Assembly: GCA_003526375.1 (NCBI GenBank)
Contig: DPDG01000070.1
Span: 1 to 12,816 of the forward strand
DNA length: 12,816 nt
Direction of reading: 5' to 3'
DNA from: Lentisphaeria bacterium
GTDB taxonomy: Bacteria; Verrucomicrobiota; Lentisphaeria; Victivallales; UBA1829
Part shown: piece after piece, positions 1 through 7,514 of the stretch
How the letters are laid out: each line of letters starts with the position of its first letter
How positions within the stretch are numbered: the stretch's first letter is position 1
The notes under the pieces: generated by a model
Seen by the model: the letters and a program-made list of their open reading frames with translations, nothing else
Told to the model about the DNA's origin: nothing
Database searches by the model: none
Program-made: the position numbers and the translations under genes

Positions 1-19
1 CGGCAAAACAAGTTTGCCG
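1..19 (+). terminator. Hairpin at left edge, possible terminator of an upstream gene
   Basis: Perfect 7-bp stem CGGCAAA/TTTGCCG around a 5-base loop (ACAAG), followed by TCTTTAT. This fits a weak intrinsic terminator for a rightward gene that ends before the window. The same stem closes the window at 12798-12816. Any extension of the stem to the left lies outside the window. Confidence 0.45.
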
Positions 20-93
20 TCTTTATAAAGATAGTATGGTGCAGGTTGTATCGGATTCTGAGCGGAAGATTCCGGAAAAAATCCCCCGCTCTG

Positions 94-121
94 TTGCAAC
101 TGTGTATTTCAACTGTATATT
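94..121 (+). promoter_or_regulatory. Candidate sigma-70 promoter upstream of xerD
   Basis: TTGCAA (94-99), a 16-base spacer and TATATT (116-121) lie about 90 bases before the xerD start. Both boxes are near consensus, but the stretch is AT-rich, so a chance match is possible. I see no gene in the rest of 20-212. Confidence 0.3.
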
Positions 122-212
122 ATATCGGTTTGGAACAAATGCAATCCAGGCTGTTTTTCAGGACTTTTTTACAGAATGGCATATTTTTAGGGAGTGATAC
201 TGGTTTTTTGTT

Positions 213-1106
213 ATGGAACGTGCCTTGGAACATTTTATCGGCTATCTCTCCCTTGAACGCGGTCTTGTCAAAAATTCTGTGCTCGCATACCGGTCTGACC
301 TTTCCGATTTCATTGCATACCTGAAAGCCCGTTCCATCAGTTCTTATATGGCGGTGACGCGCGATGATATCATTGATTATCTGTCCGATTGCAAAGACCG
401 CGGAATGGAGGTTGCGACCCTTGCACGGCGCCTCGTGGCGATCAAGGTCTTTTTCCGCTATCTGTTTCAGGAGCGCATCATCGGCGCCGATATCACGGAC
501 GTCATGGATTCCCCGAAACTGTGGCGCATCCTGCCTGAGTTCATGTCTACCGCCGAGGTGGATGCATTCCTGAACGCCTTTTCCGCCAACTCCAAAGACC
601 CGCTGACGCTGCGCAACCGCTGCATTCTGGAGATGATGTATGCCTGCGGACTGCGCGTTTCCGAAACAGCCGGTCTGAAACTGGGATCGCTGAACTTCGA
701 TGAGGATATCGTAAGGGTGTTCGGCAAGGGGTCCAAGGAGCGGATTGTCCCGATGGGGCGTACGGCGGTCGGTATTCTGAGACGCTATCTGGAGAAGTCG
801 CGTCCCGAGCTGATCTCCTCTCCGGAAGAGCCGATGCTTTTTGTCTCGAATCGCGGCAAACCCCTGAACCGGGAGCGGATCTGGGCTGTCGTGAAGGATG
901 CCGCGAAAATTGCCGGCATCAAGAAAAATATTCACCCGCATACTTTGCGCCATTCCTTTGCCAGCCATCTGCTGGAAAACGGCGCCGATCTGCGGATCAT
1001 TCAGGAGATGCTGGGGCATGCGGACATCAGCACGACGCAGATTTACACTCATGTGGATCAGCAGCGGCTCCTGTCCGTTCATAAGAAATTTCATCCGCGG
1101 GCATAA
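213..1106 (+). CDS. xerD: Tyrosine recombinase XerC/XerD family, most like XerD
   Basis: Site-specific tyrosine recombinase of 297 residues, almost exactly the usual XerC/XerD length. The N-terminal SAM-like core-binding domain spans about residues 1-90 and the catalytic domain about 108-290. All six catalytic residues are visible: R148 (in ACGLRVSE), K172 (GKGSKER), H243 and R246 (HPHTLRH), H269 (LGHADISTTQ) and the nucleophile Y278 (IYTHV). In this family such proteins resolve chromosome dimers at dif together with a partner recombinase in the cytoplasm; mobile-element integrases are usually longer and less XerD-like. The ATG is the only usable start, since an in-frame TGA lies six codons upstream. 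A GGGAG sits about 18 bases before it, so the ribosome site is weak. apbE follows after 32 bases and may be co-transcribed. XerC is the alternative name; no dif site was found here. Confidence 0.9.
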   Translation: MERALEHFIGYLSLERGLVKNSVLAYRSDLSDFIAYLKARSISSYMAVTRDDIIDYLSDCKDRGMEVATLARRLVAIKVFFRYLFQERIIGADITDVMDSPKLWRILPEFMSTAEVDAFLNAFSANSKDPLTLRNRCILEMMYACGLRVSETAGLKLGSLNFDEDIVRVFGKGSKERIVPMGRTAVGILRRYLEKSRPELISSPEEPMLFVSNRGKPLNRERIWAVVKDAAKIAGIKKNIHPHTLRHSFASHLLENGADLRIIQEMLGHADISTTQIYTHVDQQRLLSVHKKFHPRA

Positions 1107-1138
1107 CTGAAATAACATGGGAGGTTCCGGCCGTTAAA

Positions 1139-2215
1139 ATGAAAAATGGAAAAATCTTGTTTGCTCTGGTGATGGGCATCGTTCTGATTGCAATTGCTTT
1201 TTTTCTTTTTCTGGAGCATGGCAGAGTGGAGAGGGAAACGAGAAGTTTTCCCGTCATGGGAACCGTGGCGAGCCTGGATCTTTATGATAACTCCCGCGAC
1301 ATGTTGAACCGTGCGGCGGATGATGCCCAGAATGAAATCCGCAGGCTGGAGTCCATGTGCAACATTTACGATAAGAACAGTGAGCTTTCCCGTCTGAATG
1401 CGACCGCGTTCCAAAAGCCTTTCCGCTGTTCCGACGAACTCTGGGAAATTCTGTTGAGCGCCAGAAAGTATTATGAGCTTTCGGATGGTTCCTTTGACAT
1501 TACAGTCAAACCTCTGATGACGTTGTGGGGATTTCATCGCAGGCGCTGCACCATGCCGGAACGGAAAGAGATCGACGAAGCAATGAAGCTGGTCGGACTG
1601 AAAAAAGTCATTTTCGACGACAAGAATAAAACGGTCCGTTTTTCCGTGGACGGGATCGGGCTGGATCTCGGCGGCATTGCCAAAGGCTATGCACTGGACA
1701 AGGCGCGGAGAAAAGTGTTGAGGCGCGGAGTCGATATCGGCATTCTGGACCTCGGCGGCAATCTGTTCTGCCTTCCGAAGCCGATTCCGGAAGTCGGGCG
1801 CGACCACTATCGTGTCGGGATCAAAAATCCGCTTGACAAAAGCCGGATCATGACCGTGGTGCCGATGCTGGATTCCGTGATCGCCACGAGCGGCGATTAT
1901 GAACGTTACGTCATCATCAACGGGAAGCAGTATACTCATATCATTGATGCGAAAACCGGATATCCGGTTCAGAACATGCTGTCTGTTTCCGTGATTGCCC
2001 CGAAAGGAATTGATTCGGATGCGCTGTCCACCTCCGTTTTTCTGAAAGGGGCGCCCCTTGCGGAAAAAATCTGCCGGGAGAATCCCAAAATCCAGATTCT
2101 GATCATCCGCAGGGATCCGCAGGAACGGACAAGGATTCTGATCGAGCGTTTCGGAGACATCTGGGACAGGGATCTCAAAATGGAGTCCCCGGAGCTGCCT
2201 GCTTTTGAAGAATGA
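1139..2215 (+). CDS. apbE: FAD:protein FMN transferase, membrane-anchored ApbE
   Basis: Transfers FMN from FAD to a Thr of target flavoproteins, classically subunits of Rnf or Nqr ion pumps, outside the cytoplasmic membrane. The 358-residue protein opens with a hydrophobic segment (about residues 5-25) followed by positively and negatively charged residues and has no lipobox Cys, so a signal anchor is more likely than a lipoprotein. Family motifs in order: SFPVMGT near 37-43, FDITVKPLMTLWGF near 119-132, GLDLGGIAKG at 174-183, THIIDAKTGYPV at 266-277, and DSDALSTSVF at 292-301, whose Asp and Thr belong to the metal site. Length is normal. A GGGAGG lies 14 bases before the ATG. It follows xerD by 32 bases and converges on the minus-strand glycoside-hydrolase gene 19 bases downstream, with no clear terminator between. 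No Rnf or Nqr partner gene is in the window. Confidence 0.93.
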   Translation: MKNGKILFALVMGIVLIAIAFFLFLEHGRVERETRSFPVMGTVASLDLYDNSRDMLNRAADDAQNEIRRLESMCNIYDKNSELSRLNATAFQKPFRCSDELWEILLSARKYYELSDGSFDITVKPLMTLWGFHRRRCTMPERKEIDEAMKLVGLKKVIFDDKNKTVRFSVDGIGLDLGGIAKGYALDKARRKVLRRGVDIGILDLGGNLFCLPKPIPEVGRDHYRVGIKNPLDKSRIMTVVPMLDSVIATSGDYERYVIINGKQYTHIIDAKTGYPVQNMLSVSVIAPKGIDSDALSTSVFLKGAPLAEKICRENPKIQILIIRRDPQERTRILIERFGDIWDRDLKMESPELPAFEE

Positions 2216-2234
2216 GCAAGACAGCATTTTTCCC

Positions 2235-5200
2235 TTACTGTATGTCATGAACCGGATGAACAGGGACGGGTGAAACAACCTTATCGATTTTATCTGTGAA
2301 TTCAATACAGTCAAATTCAAGTGAATCTCCTGCCCATGTGGAAAATGCAAGAAGCTTTTTCCCGGATGCTTTCAACGGAATCCCGCGAATGACAAGCGGT
2401 TCTCCATTGTAATCTATGAAGATTTTGCCTTGTTCCATTACTCTGATCTTTACCGTAACAGCCTGATTTTTCAAAGGAATCTCTTTTGAAGCATTCGATG
2501 GAGGAATTTCAGGGTCCAGAAAATTCCGGAACACCCAGTTCCCGTCCCATAAGACGGTTACATCATTGACTTCAATTTTCAGGCGTCCGCTGTGACGGAG
2601 TCTTGCGGTCAACTGAAATTCCGGGGGGAGAAAACCAGTATATTCAATCTTTCCTGCGATATGTCCCCGTTTCGTTTCTATTTTTACCGGAAACTCTTTC
2701 GATGCTGTATTTTTCACATTCGTTTTCCAGTGTTCCGGCTGATATGGCTTTTCAATGAAAAACTTCTTTTCCCCGGTTTCTTTTTTCTGCGTGTGGATTA
2801 TATCTTCCGTCTTCTTTCCGGGACGGATGGAAAAGAGTTTCATTTCCCCCTCCTGAATTTCAGTCTGAAGAATTTTTCCGTTAAAAGTAAATCCCTCCGG
2901 ATGGTTCAGGCATGAAATCTGAATCTCTTTTCCTCCAAAAAATGCAGAAAGGTCCAGTGTTACTTTTTCCGTTCCGTTATAACGCAGATTGGATGCTGTC
3001 AGCATTGCCTCATTTTCTCCGATCCAATAGGATATCAGCGCTTTGCCGGAAGATATCTTCCCAAGCGCTTTCTGTTCCCCCCAATACGGATAAAACACAC
3101 CTTTTTCTTTTGCGAATGATTCAAAATAGCACTGCTGAAGGATACTGCCGCCTGAACTTGCGATTCCATGAACAAGACTCCATGGCAAAGCGGCTCTGCA
3201 ACCTCTGTTTTTATCAAAATAAAGCTGCGGGAGAAAGATTCCGCGAAAACCAAACGGCACACCTGAATAACAGATCAGCATCTTTTCCGGTTCGAGAAGA
3301 TACCCTTGTCTATAGCGGGCAAGCTGTTCACCGTCATAATAAAAATCGCATAATGACAGCGTCGCAATGGAAAGACTGCCGCCGGTATGCGCCCAGATCG
3401 GAAATTTCCTGCCGTGTTCATCGAAGATTCCGCGGAGCCGTTTCAAAAACGCACGCTGTCCGAGAATCTTTCCTGATTGCCAGGAATCATCCCAGACCGC
3501 ATCTATGGAGTCGCTGCATGAATGAGACGGATTCTCGCATGAAAACGGAACGGTCGGTCCATCCAGATAAACGCCGTCGATGGAAGCGGAACGGATACAT
3601 TTTTCCACTCCGTCGAGGATCAGATTGCCGGCTTCTCCTCGGAAACAGACCACACGGCACGGAACACCTTTCCCCGGATTGTAGGCACGCTTATACCATG
3701 CCCGTTCCGGCGGAGCAATCCACTCTGCCTGATAGAAATCATATCCGGGTGCATTTTCGGCAAGAACCTGCGAAAAGTAGATATAAAAATCTTTTCCCTG
3801 CGCATGTGCCTGTTCTGCACGTTTCCGCATTTCGGGTATTTTTTTCAGATCGGGATATCCCTGATAATCAGACCAGTTCTCAAACCAGAGCGACATTCTC
3901 GTCATCGGTGCGGGAATAAAATCGGAACGGACCGGCGTGCCGCGGAGGAAAAATTGGAAGACCTGTTCCGGATTTTTGATCTGCCCTTTCTCCGTAACCG
4001 GATGAAGGAGCAGTTCCGCAGTTTTTTCATTTGTAAAAGCAACTTCGATCTGCCGTCCGTTTGCCGGTGAGAAAAAGAATCTGCGGTCGAAATCGAATGA
4101 TATGCCTCCTGCCGCATTTCCCAGCCAGATTTCTCCACTGTCTCCCCGATATCCGTATTGATCCAGCGTGACCAGATTTTGTGAAAGACCACGTAAAATG
4201 TAAGTCGCCAATTCACGTCTTACGGGAATCCTGACCGTCAGCTTTTCCAGCTTTTCGGCGGATATTCCATTAAGACGCAGACGCACGATCATGAATCCGT
4301 CATATTCCACGCGGGTTTTGACTTCTATCCCGCAGGAGTATCTGCTTTCCGCAAGAAGCGCCCCGCCCGTCTGAGCCAGACGGCTGTATGGCAAAACCGG
4401 AACTGTTTTTCCGTTCGCTACTGCTTCAATCCTGACAGGCCCGGACAATATTTCCGTTCCGCACGCCAGAATGGAATCCGGCAGAGCCGTTGTCCCGAAC
4501 CGGATTTGCCCATATGCCAGTTTTACCGTTTTATCATTGAATTCCGGCGTTTTCCACGGACTTGGAACTTTTCCGTTCAGATACTGTTCCCCGGCTCTGG
4601 TCTCTGCCCAGGCGGGATAAGGCGGGACAACGGCTTGAATCGTTTTCATGACTTTCCCGTCTTTGGATGCAGTGGCGGTAAAGCGTGTCCCTTCTGAAAA
4701 AGGCACATCCATCTGAATGATCGTATTTTCTTCCGCAGAAAGGGCAACCTCACGCGAAGAACCATTTTTGATTGCGATCTTTCCTTTTCCCTCAGACGGG
4801 GCAAATCGGGCAAGAAGTTTTTTCTGCAGGGGATAATACTGAAAAACAAACTTTTCCGCCGTGTTCACGGAGGTTTTGCGAGGCTTCTGTCCGGCAGCGG
4901 CAATGTCCGTAAAAGTTTTTTCTCTGTTTTCAGCGGCAGAAAGCAGCCTTGCTTTTACAAACGGCAGCGGAGTATATGGAGTCCATGCCGGCAGAAACCA
5001 GCCGTAACGTCTGTTTCTGTGAAAGCGGAAAGCATTGAAAAATATTTCGGGAGTCTGCGCAGGATTAATTCCCGCGGCGGCAAACGGAATATTCATTGCA
5101 ACCAGCCAGCCGTTTTCCAGCGGAGTGATCTGAGCATTGAAGCATGGTTCAGGCAGAGGCGTCTCATTGTAACTCCGCGAAAGGATGCCGGAACGCCTGC

Positions 5201-5597
5201 ATGTGAATTCATAGAAATGCTGAACTTTATCCTGTTTGCTGTATGCCCCCTCATAACCGCCGAACTTCATCTCCGAGGTTCCCGCATTGCCGCTTCCGAT
5301 CACGATCTGAAACGCATCATCATTAAGGAATATTCTGCCTTCCTCCTTTTCTCTGTCTTCACATAATGCACGGACAAAAAGAGTGTCATGGTTGTAAGCA
5401 AGAGAAACGATGGTACGTTCCGGCATATTGGAGCTGCTTCCGGGCGGCGAGAAACGGGCAATTCTTGCCATGGAATTTTCCGGTATGGCTGAAATATCGG
5501 ACGCTCCTGTCCGGGGAATTGCGATATCCGGCAATCCGGCATGGCAGAACAGACTTCCGGCAGAGACTGCGGCAGCAAGCAAAGGTTTGAATTTCAT
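2235..5597 (-). CDS. Large exported multidomain glycoside-hydrolase-like protein
   Basis: A 1120-residue protein with a clear signal peptide: MKFK, a hydrophobic core, then a signal peptidase I site after CHA (residue 20). Residues about 28-215 look like a CBM9/DOMON-type beta-sandwich (SLAYNHDTLFVRA; LNDDAFQIVIG; NGWLVAMNIPF). Residues about 240-560 are beta-rich and unrecognised. Residues about 565-860 look like a TIM barrel of the DUF6067/GH123-like kind: FYIYFSQ, then SIDGVYLDGP with D674 and D679, WAHTGGS, and FYYDGEQ with D755 and E757. These acidic residues at strand ends are my candidates for catalysis. Residues about 960-1110 form another beta-sandwich resembling a concanavalin-like or 3-keto-disaccharide-hydrolase fold. 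The substrate is unknown; an extracytoplasmic polysaccharide or glycoprotein glycan is likely. AAGGAG lies nine bases before the ATG. It is the second gene of an operon, 24 bases after the prepilin-like gene. Domain family names are inferred from style, not from a search. Confidence 0.85.
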   Translation of the reverse strand: MKFKPLLAAAVSAGSLFCHAGLPDIAIPRTGASDISAIPENSMARIARFSPPGSSSNMPERTIVSLAYNHDTLFVRALCEDREKEEGRIFLNDDAFQIVIGSGNAGTSEMKFGGYEGAYSKQDKVQHFYEFTCRRSGILSRSYNETPLPEPCFNAQITPLENGWLVAMNIPFAAAGINPAQTPEIFFNAFRFHRNRRYGWFLPAWTPYTPLPFVKARLLSAAENREKTFTDIAAAGQKPRKTSVNTAEKFVFQYYPLQKKLLARFAPSEGKGKIAIKNGSSREVALSAEENTIIQMDVPFSEGTRFTATASKDGKVMKTIQAVVPPYPAWAETRAGEQYLNGKVPSPWKTPEFNDKTVKLAYGQIRFGTTALPDSILACGTEILSGPVRIEAVANGKTVPVLPYSRLAQTGGALLAESRYSCGIEVKTRVEYDGFMIVRLRLNGISAEKLEKLTVRIPVRRELATYILRGLSQNLVTLDQYGYRGDSGEIWLGNAAGGISFDFDRRFFFSPANGRQIEVAFTNEKTAELLLHPVTEKGQIKNPEQVFQFFLRGTPVRSDFIPAPMTRMSLWFENWSDYQGYPDLKKIPEMRKRAEQAHAQGKDFYIYFSQVLAENAPGYDFYQAEWIAPPERAWYKRAYNPGKGVPCRVVCFRGEAGNLILDGVEKCIRSASIDGVYLDGPTVPFSCENPSHSCSDSIDAVWDDSWQSGKILGQRAFLKRLRGIFDEHGRKFPIWAHTGGSLSIATLSLCDFYYDGEQLARYRQGYLLEPEKMLICYSGVPFGFRGIFLPQLYFDKNRGCRAALPWSLVHGIASSGGSILQQCYFESFAKEKGVFYPYWGEQKALGKISSGKALISYWIGENEAMLTASNLRYNGTEKVTLDLSAFFGGKEIQISCLNHPEGFTFNGKILQTEIQEGEMKLFSIRPGKKTEDIIHTQKKETGEKKFFIEKPYQPEHWKTNVKNTASKEFPVKIETKRGHIAGKIEYTGFLPPEFQLTARLRHSGRLKIEVNDVTVLWDGNWVFRNFLDPEIPPSNASKEIPLKNQAVTVKIRVMEQGKIFIDYNGEPLVIRGIPLKASGKKLLAFSTWAGDSLEFDCIEFTDKIDKVVSPVPVHPVHDIQ

Positions 5598-5621
5598 TAT
5601 TGCGGTTCTCCTTTTTTATGA

Positions 5622-6329
5622 TCAGCTTTTTGATAAAATCAGTTTGGAAGACATTTCACGCCATTCCCTGTGTTCTCCGTGTCCATCGGAAAAAATGATG
5701 TTGTTGCGTTTTGTCTTATGGCGATTGATATCCAGAGCCTGGTTATTGATATAACTGCTCACATTCTGCCACGGCTGGAACTGACATGCGCTGCGGGTTT
5801 CACTCAGAACGCCTTTCCCCTGCATCTCCTTTCTGTCCCATGGTATACCGTCAAACTGATAATTCAATGCACAGCCGATATATTCCCCCGATGCAGTCGG
5901 ATAGACTGTTCCGTTGATACTGAGAGTCGTTCCGAAACTGCGTGCGTCGTAAGGCTTGGATGGACAGAGAAATATTGTCTTCGGCATCTTATAAAGTTGA
6001 AGCAGGGCACAGGTCCATGGCCTCGTCGCGTCTCCCGGAATGAATGCGAGCTGCCTGTTCGGATAGGTTGCATTGTTTGCATAATACCCTGCATTCGGCG
6101 GATTTTTGTAGTCGTTCATATATTCGATGAGTCCCAATGCTATCTGCCTGAAATTTGACATACAACTGATTGTCTTGGCTTTTTCCCGCGCGATACCCAA
6201 CGCCGGGAGCAGCATTGCGGCAAGAATGGCGATGATCGCTATAACGATAAGGAGCTCGATCATTGTAAATCTGATCAATTCACCATTTAAATTGAAAATG
6301 CGCCTGACGTAAAGCTGAACTGTTTTCAT
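5622..6329 (-). CDS. Prepilin-like (type II pseudopilin-type) protein, DUF1559-like
   Basis: A 235-residue protein with a type IV prepilin N-terminus: a 20-residue leader, then FTMIELLIVIAIIAILAAM (from F21), the hydrophobic helix used for membrane anchoring and pilin packing. E25 matches the conserved Glu5 of mature pilins. The residue before the cleavage point is Arg (R20), not the usual Gly. After the helix comes LLPALGIAREKAK and CMSNFRQIALGL, standard for the DUF1559-like proteins abundant in Planctomycetes and Lentisphaerota. Near the C-terminus H204 and D215-G216 form the H...DG signature, here with ten intervening residues where nine is usual. Start chosen because AAAGGA lies seven to eight bases upstream. 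It leads the operon with the glycoside-hydrolase-like gene; in such genomes these proteins often pair with secreted hydrolases, so a surface or secretion role in glycan capture is plausible but unproven. Confidence 0.9.
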   Translation of the reverse strand: MKTVQLYVRRIFNLNGELIRFTMIELLIVIAIIAILAAMLLPALGIAREKAKTISCMSNFRQIALGLIEYMNDYKNPPNAGYYANNATYPNRQLAFIPGDATRPWTCALLQLYKMPKTIFLCPSKPYDARSFGTTLSINGTVYPTASGEYIGCALNYQFDGIPWDRKEMQGKGVLSETRSACQFQPWQNVSSYINNQALDINRHKTKRNNIIFSDGHGEHREWREMSSKLILSKS

Positions 6330-6370
6330 TTTATTGTCCTTTCGTGTTTTAGGATACCTCTTTGGAGTTA

Positions 6371-6399
6371 AATATAGTATTACAATTAAAAAATCAAAA
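6371..6399 (-). promoter_or_regulatory. Candidate promoter of the prepilin/hydrolase operon
   Basis: Read on the minus strand: TTTTGA (6399-6394), a 17-base spacer and TATATT (6376-6371), 41 bases before the prepilin ATG. The -10 is good and the -35 weak, as expected for a regulated promoter. The surrounding 6360-6445 is very AT-rich, so the exact boxes are uncertain. Confidence 0.4.
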
Positions 6400-6415
6400 T
6401 TTTTTCAGTCTTCAT

Positions 6416-6443
6416 TTGCATTGATTTAATAAAATATTATATT
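6416..6443 (+). promoter_or_regulatory. Candidate promoter of the iclR-type gene
   Basis: TTGCAT (6416-6421), a 16-base spacer and TATATT (6438-6443). The predicted start, about 6450, falls inside the palindrome at 6445-6461. A repressor bound there would block this promoter directly. Confidence 0.4.
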
Positions 6444-6444
6444 T

Positions 6445-6461
6445 ATTCAGCATTGCTGAAT
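6445..6461. promoter_or_regulatory. Perfect 17-base palindrome, candidate IclR-family operator
   Basis: ATTCAGCA-T-TGCTGAAT: two 8-base arms around one central base with no mismatch. It lies between the divergent promoters, right after the candidate iclR -10 box and 18 bases before the iclR ATG. IclR-family dimers are known to bind short palindromes of this size near their own genes. Assignment to this regulator is inferred from position and symmetry. Confidence 0.5.
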
Positions 6462-6479
6462 TTAAAAACAGGGTTCCTT

Positions 6480-7262
6480 ATGGGATATTCTACGGTAAAA
6501 TCAATTGAAAAAGCAATGTCCGTGCTTGAACTTCTTACGGATCGCGCGCTTGAAAACAGGCCTTTGACACTCTCGGAGATAACGAAAGAAACAGCAATTC
6601 CTCAGGTAACAGCACGGAATATTCTGAGAACACTGGAAAAATGCGGCTATGTTACCAGAATCCGGCATGGACAATATGAGGAGGGGGAACGCTGCTGCAA
6701 ACTTTTCCGGTCGTCGGGCATCATCCGGCACCTGACGGTTGCCGCTGCCCCGATCCTGCAAAAACTCTCCCACGATCTGAATGAGAGTGTTTTACTGGCA
6801 ACAATCGTCAATGGAAAACGTGTGGAACTGATCCGCTGCCGTGTTTCCCATGACAACCTGAAAGCTCCTGAGTGGCATGCCAATGAGGAGTTTTACAGCA
6901 TGAGAACGACCCGTGTCATGCTGGCCTGGTTTTCCAAAACTCAACTGGAATATTTTATAGAACGCAACAAGCTTCCTGCTTATAATGCATGGCCGGAGGT
7001 AAACAACTCCTCTGCCAATCTGAAGCATGAACTTAAAAAGATTCGCATAAACGGGGGGTGCAGGGATATCTATGGCGAAACCCTGGCAATTGCCGTCCCT
7101 GTAAAAAACAAAGCCGGCGATATTGTCGCTTCACTTGGGTGTTATATGCTCTGCAGGCGAACTGACCGGAATGGAATTGACGCAATTTTCCGGCAATTGC
7201 ATCAAAGCGCCGAGGATATTACCCGGTCCTTGGACCTGGATTCCGGCCGTATTGCGCCGTAA
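6480..7262 (+). CDS. IclR-family transcriptional regulator
   Basis: A 260-residue DNA-binding regulator of normal IclR length. The N-terminal winged helix-turn-helix covers about residues 5-70 (VKSIEKAMSVLELL, LTLSEITKETAIPQVTARNILRTLEKCGYVTR), and the GAF-like effector domain about 85-250 (LSHDLNESVLLATIVNGKRVELIR; ETLAIAVPVKNKAGDIVASLGC). I place the start at ATG 6480, with CAGGG seven bases before it; a TTG at 6453 in the same frame would add nine residues but lies inside the palindrome and has no ribosome site. The gene is divergent from the prepilin/hydrolase operon, so it probably responds to a product of that glycan pathway, as IclR proteins often do for sugar acids and aromatic acids. 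The effector is unknown. It uses TTA codons and is lower in GC than tex or ilvB. Confidence 0.92.
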   Translation: MGYSTVKSIEKAMSVLELLTDRALENRPLTLSEITKETAIPQVTARNILRTLEKCGYVTRIRHGQYEEGERCCKLFRSSGIIRHLTVAAAPILQKLSHDLNESVLLATIVNGKRVELIRCRVSHDNLKAPEWHANEEFYSMRTTRVMLAWFSKTQLEYFIERNKLPAYNAWPEVNNSSANLKHELKKIRINGGCRDIYGETLAIAVPVKNKAGDIVASLGCYMLCRRTDRNGIDAIFRQLHQSAEDITRSLDLDSGRIAP

Positions 7263-7276
7263 CGGAAAAATCCGTT
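7261..7276. repeat. Small hairpin overlapping the iclR stop codon
   Basis: AACGGA-AAAA-TCCGTT: a 6-bp stem and 4-base loop beginning within the TAA stop. It is followed by CAAAAATGG, with no T-run on either strand, so it is not a convincing terminator. It could protect the 3' end of the mRNA. Confidence 0.35.
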
Positions 7277-7296
7277 CAAAAATGGAGAAGTCGCCC

Positions 7297-7324
7297 TTGA
7301 TCTTCCACCTTGCGGCGTTAATAT
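7297..7324 (+). promoter_or_regulatory. Candidate promoter for the oxidoreductase-tex unit
   Basis: TTGATC (7297-7302), a 16-base spacer and TAATAT (7319-7324). It would start a transcript near 7331 with a 5' untranslated region of about 185 bases. Box quality is moderate. Confidence 0.4.
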
Positions 7325-7337
7325 TATCCTGCTTGCG

Positions 7338-7434
7338 GAAAAACGCTGGAATACATGATGTCATGAGAACGTTTTTTCGTGTGGGGCCTTGCGGTTCCTC
7401 TGAATGCGCCTGCCGGAAAACGGCGCGGCAAGGC
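7338..7434 (+). other. Foldable stretch in the 5' untranslated region of the oxidoreductase gene
   Basis: Two structures can be drawn. The first pairs GAAAAACG (7338-7345) with CGTTTTTTC (7370-7378) and encloses the dyad CATGA-TG-TCATG (7354-7365). The second pairs GCCTTGC (7386-7392) with GCAAGGC (7428-7434) and encloses an inner GCCG/CGGC hairpin with a GAAAA loop (7412-7424). I match it to no known riboswitch or RNA family. The rest of 7263-7514 shows no gene I can support. Confidence 0.3.
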
Positions 7435-7514
7435 GGGGAAATTTGCGAAAGGACAGGAAATACCTTGCAGCAAAGCAACAATCAGGTTTACAGAAAGCGA
7501 TAGAAGGAACGTAA

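Noticed and set aside
101..128. dif-like sequence TGTATATTAT upstream of xerD
   Set aside because: Ten bases match the core and part of the right arm of E. coli dif, but the XerC-binding arm does not match; AT-rich promoter sequence explains it better.
2216..2234. Terminator between the convergent apbE and hydrolase genes
   Set aside because: The 19-base gap contains no inverted repeat with a T-run on either strand.
1091..2350. 419-codon open frame opposite apbE
   Set aside because: Shadow in the codon-aligned register; ApbE motifs on the plus strand are decisive.
2912..3919. 335-codon open frame on the plus strand inside the hydrolase gene
   Set aside because: Composition is Arg/Ser/His-rich without motifs, and it lies inside a much longer frame with signal peptide and domain motifs.
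6453..6479. TTG start for the IclR protein nine codons upstream of the chosen ATG
   Set aside because: It lies inside the palindrome and at the predicted transcription start; the ATG at 6480 has a CAGGG ribosome site and gives normal family length.
7123..7503. 126-codon frame overlapping the end of the IclR gene and the following spacer
   Set aside because: No ribosome site or recognisable product, and nearly half of it overlaps the IclR effector domain in another frame.
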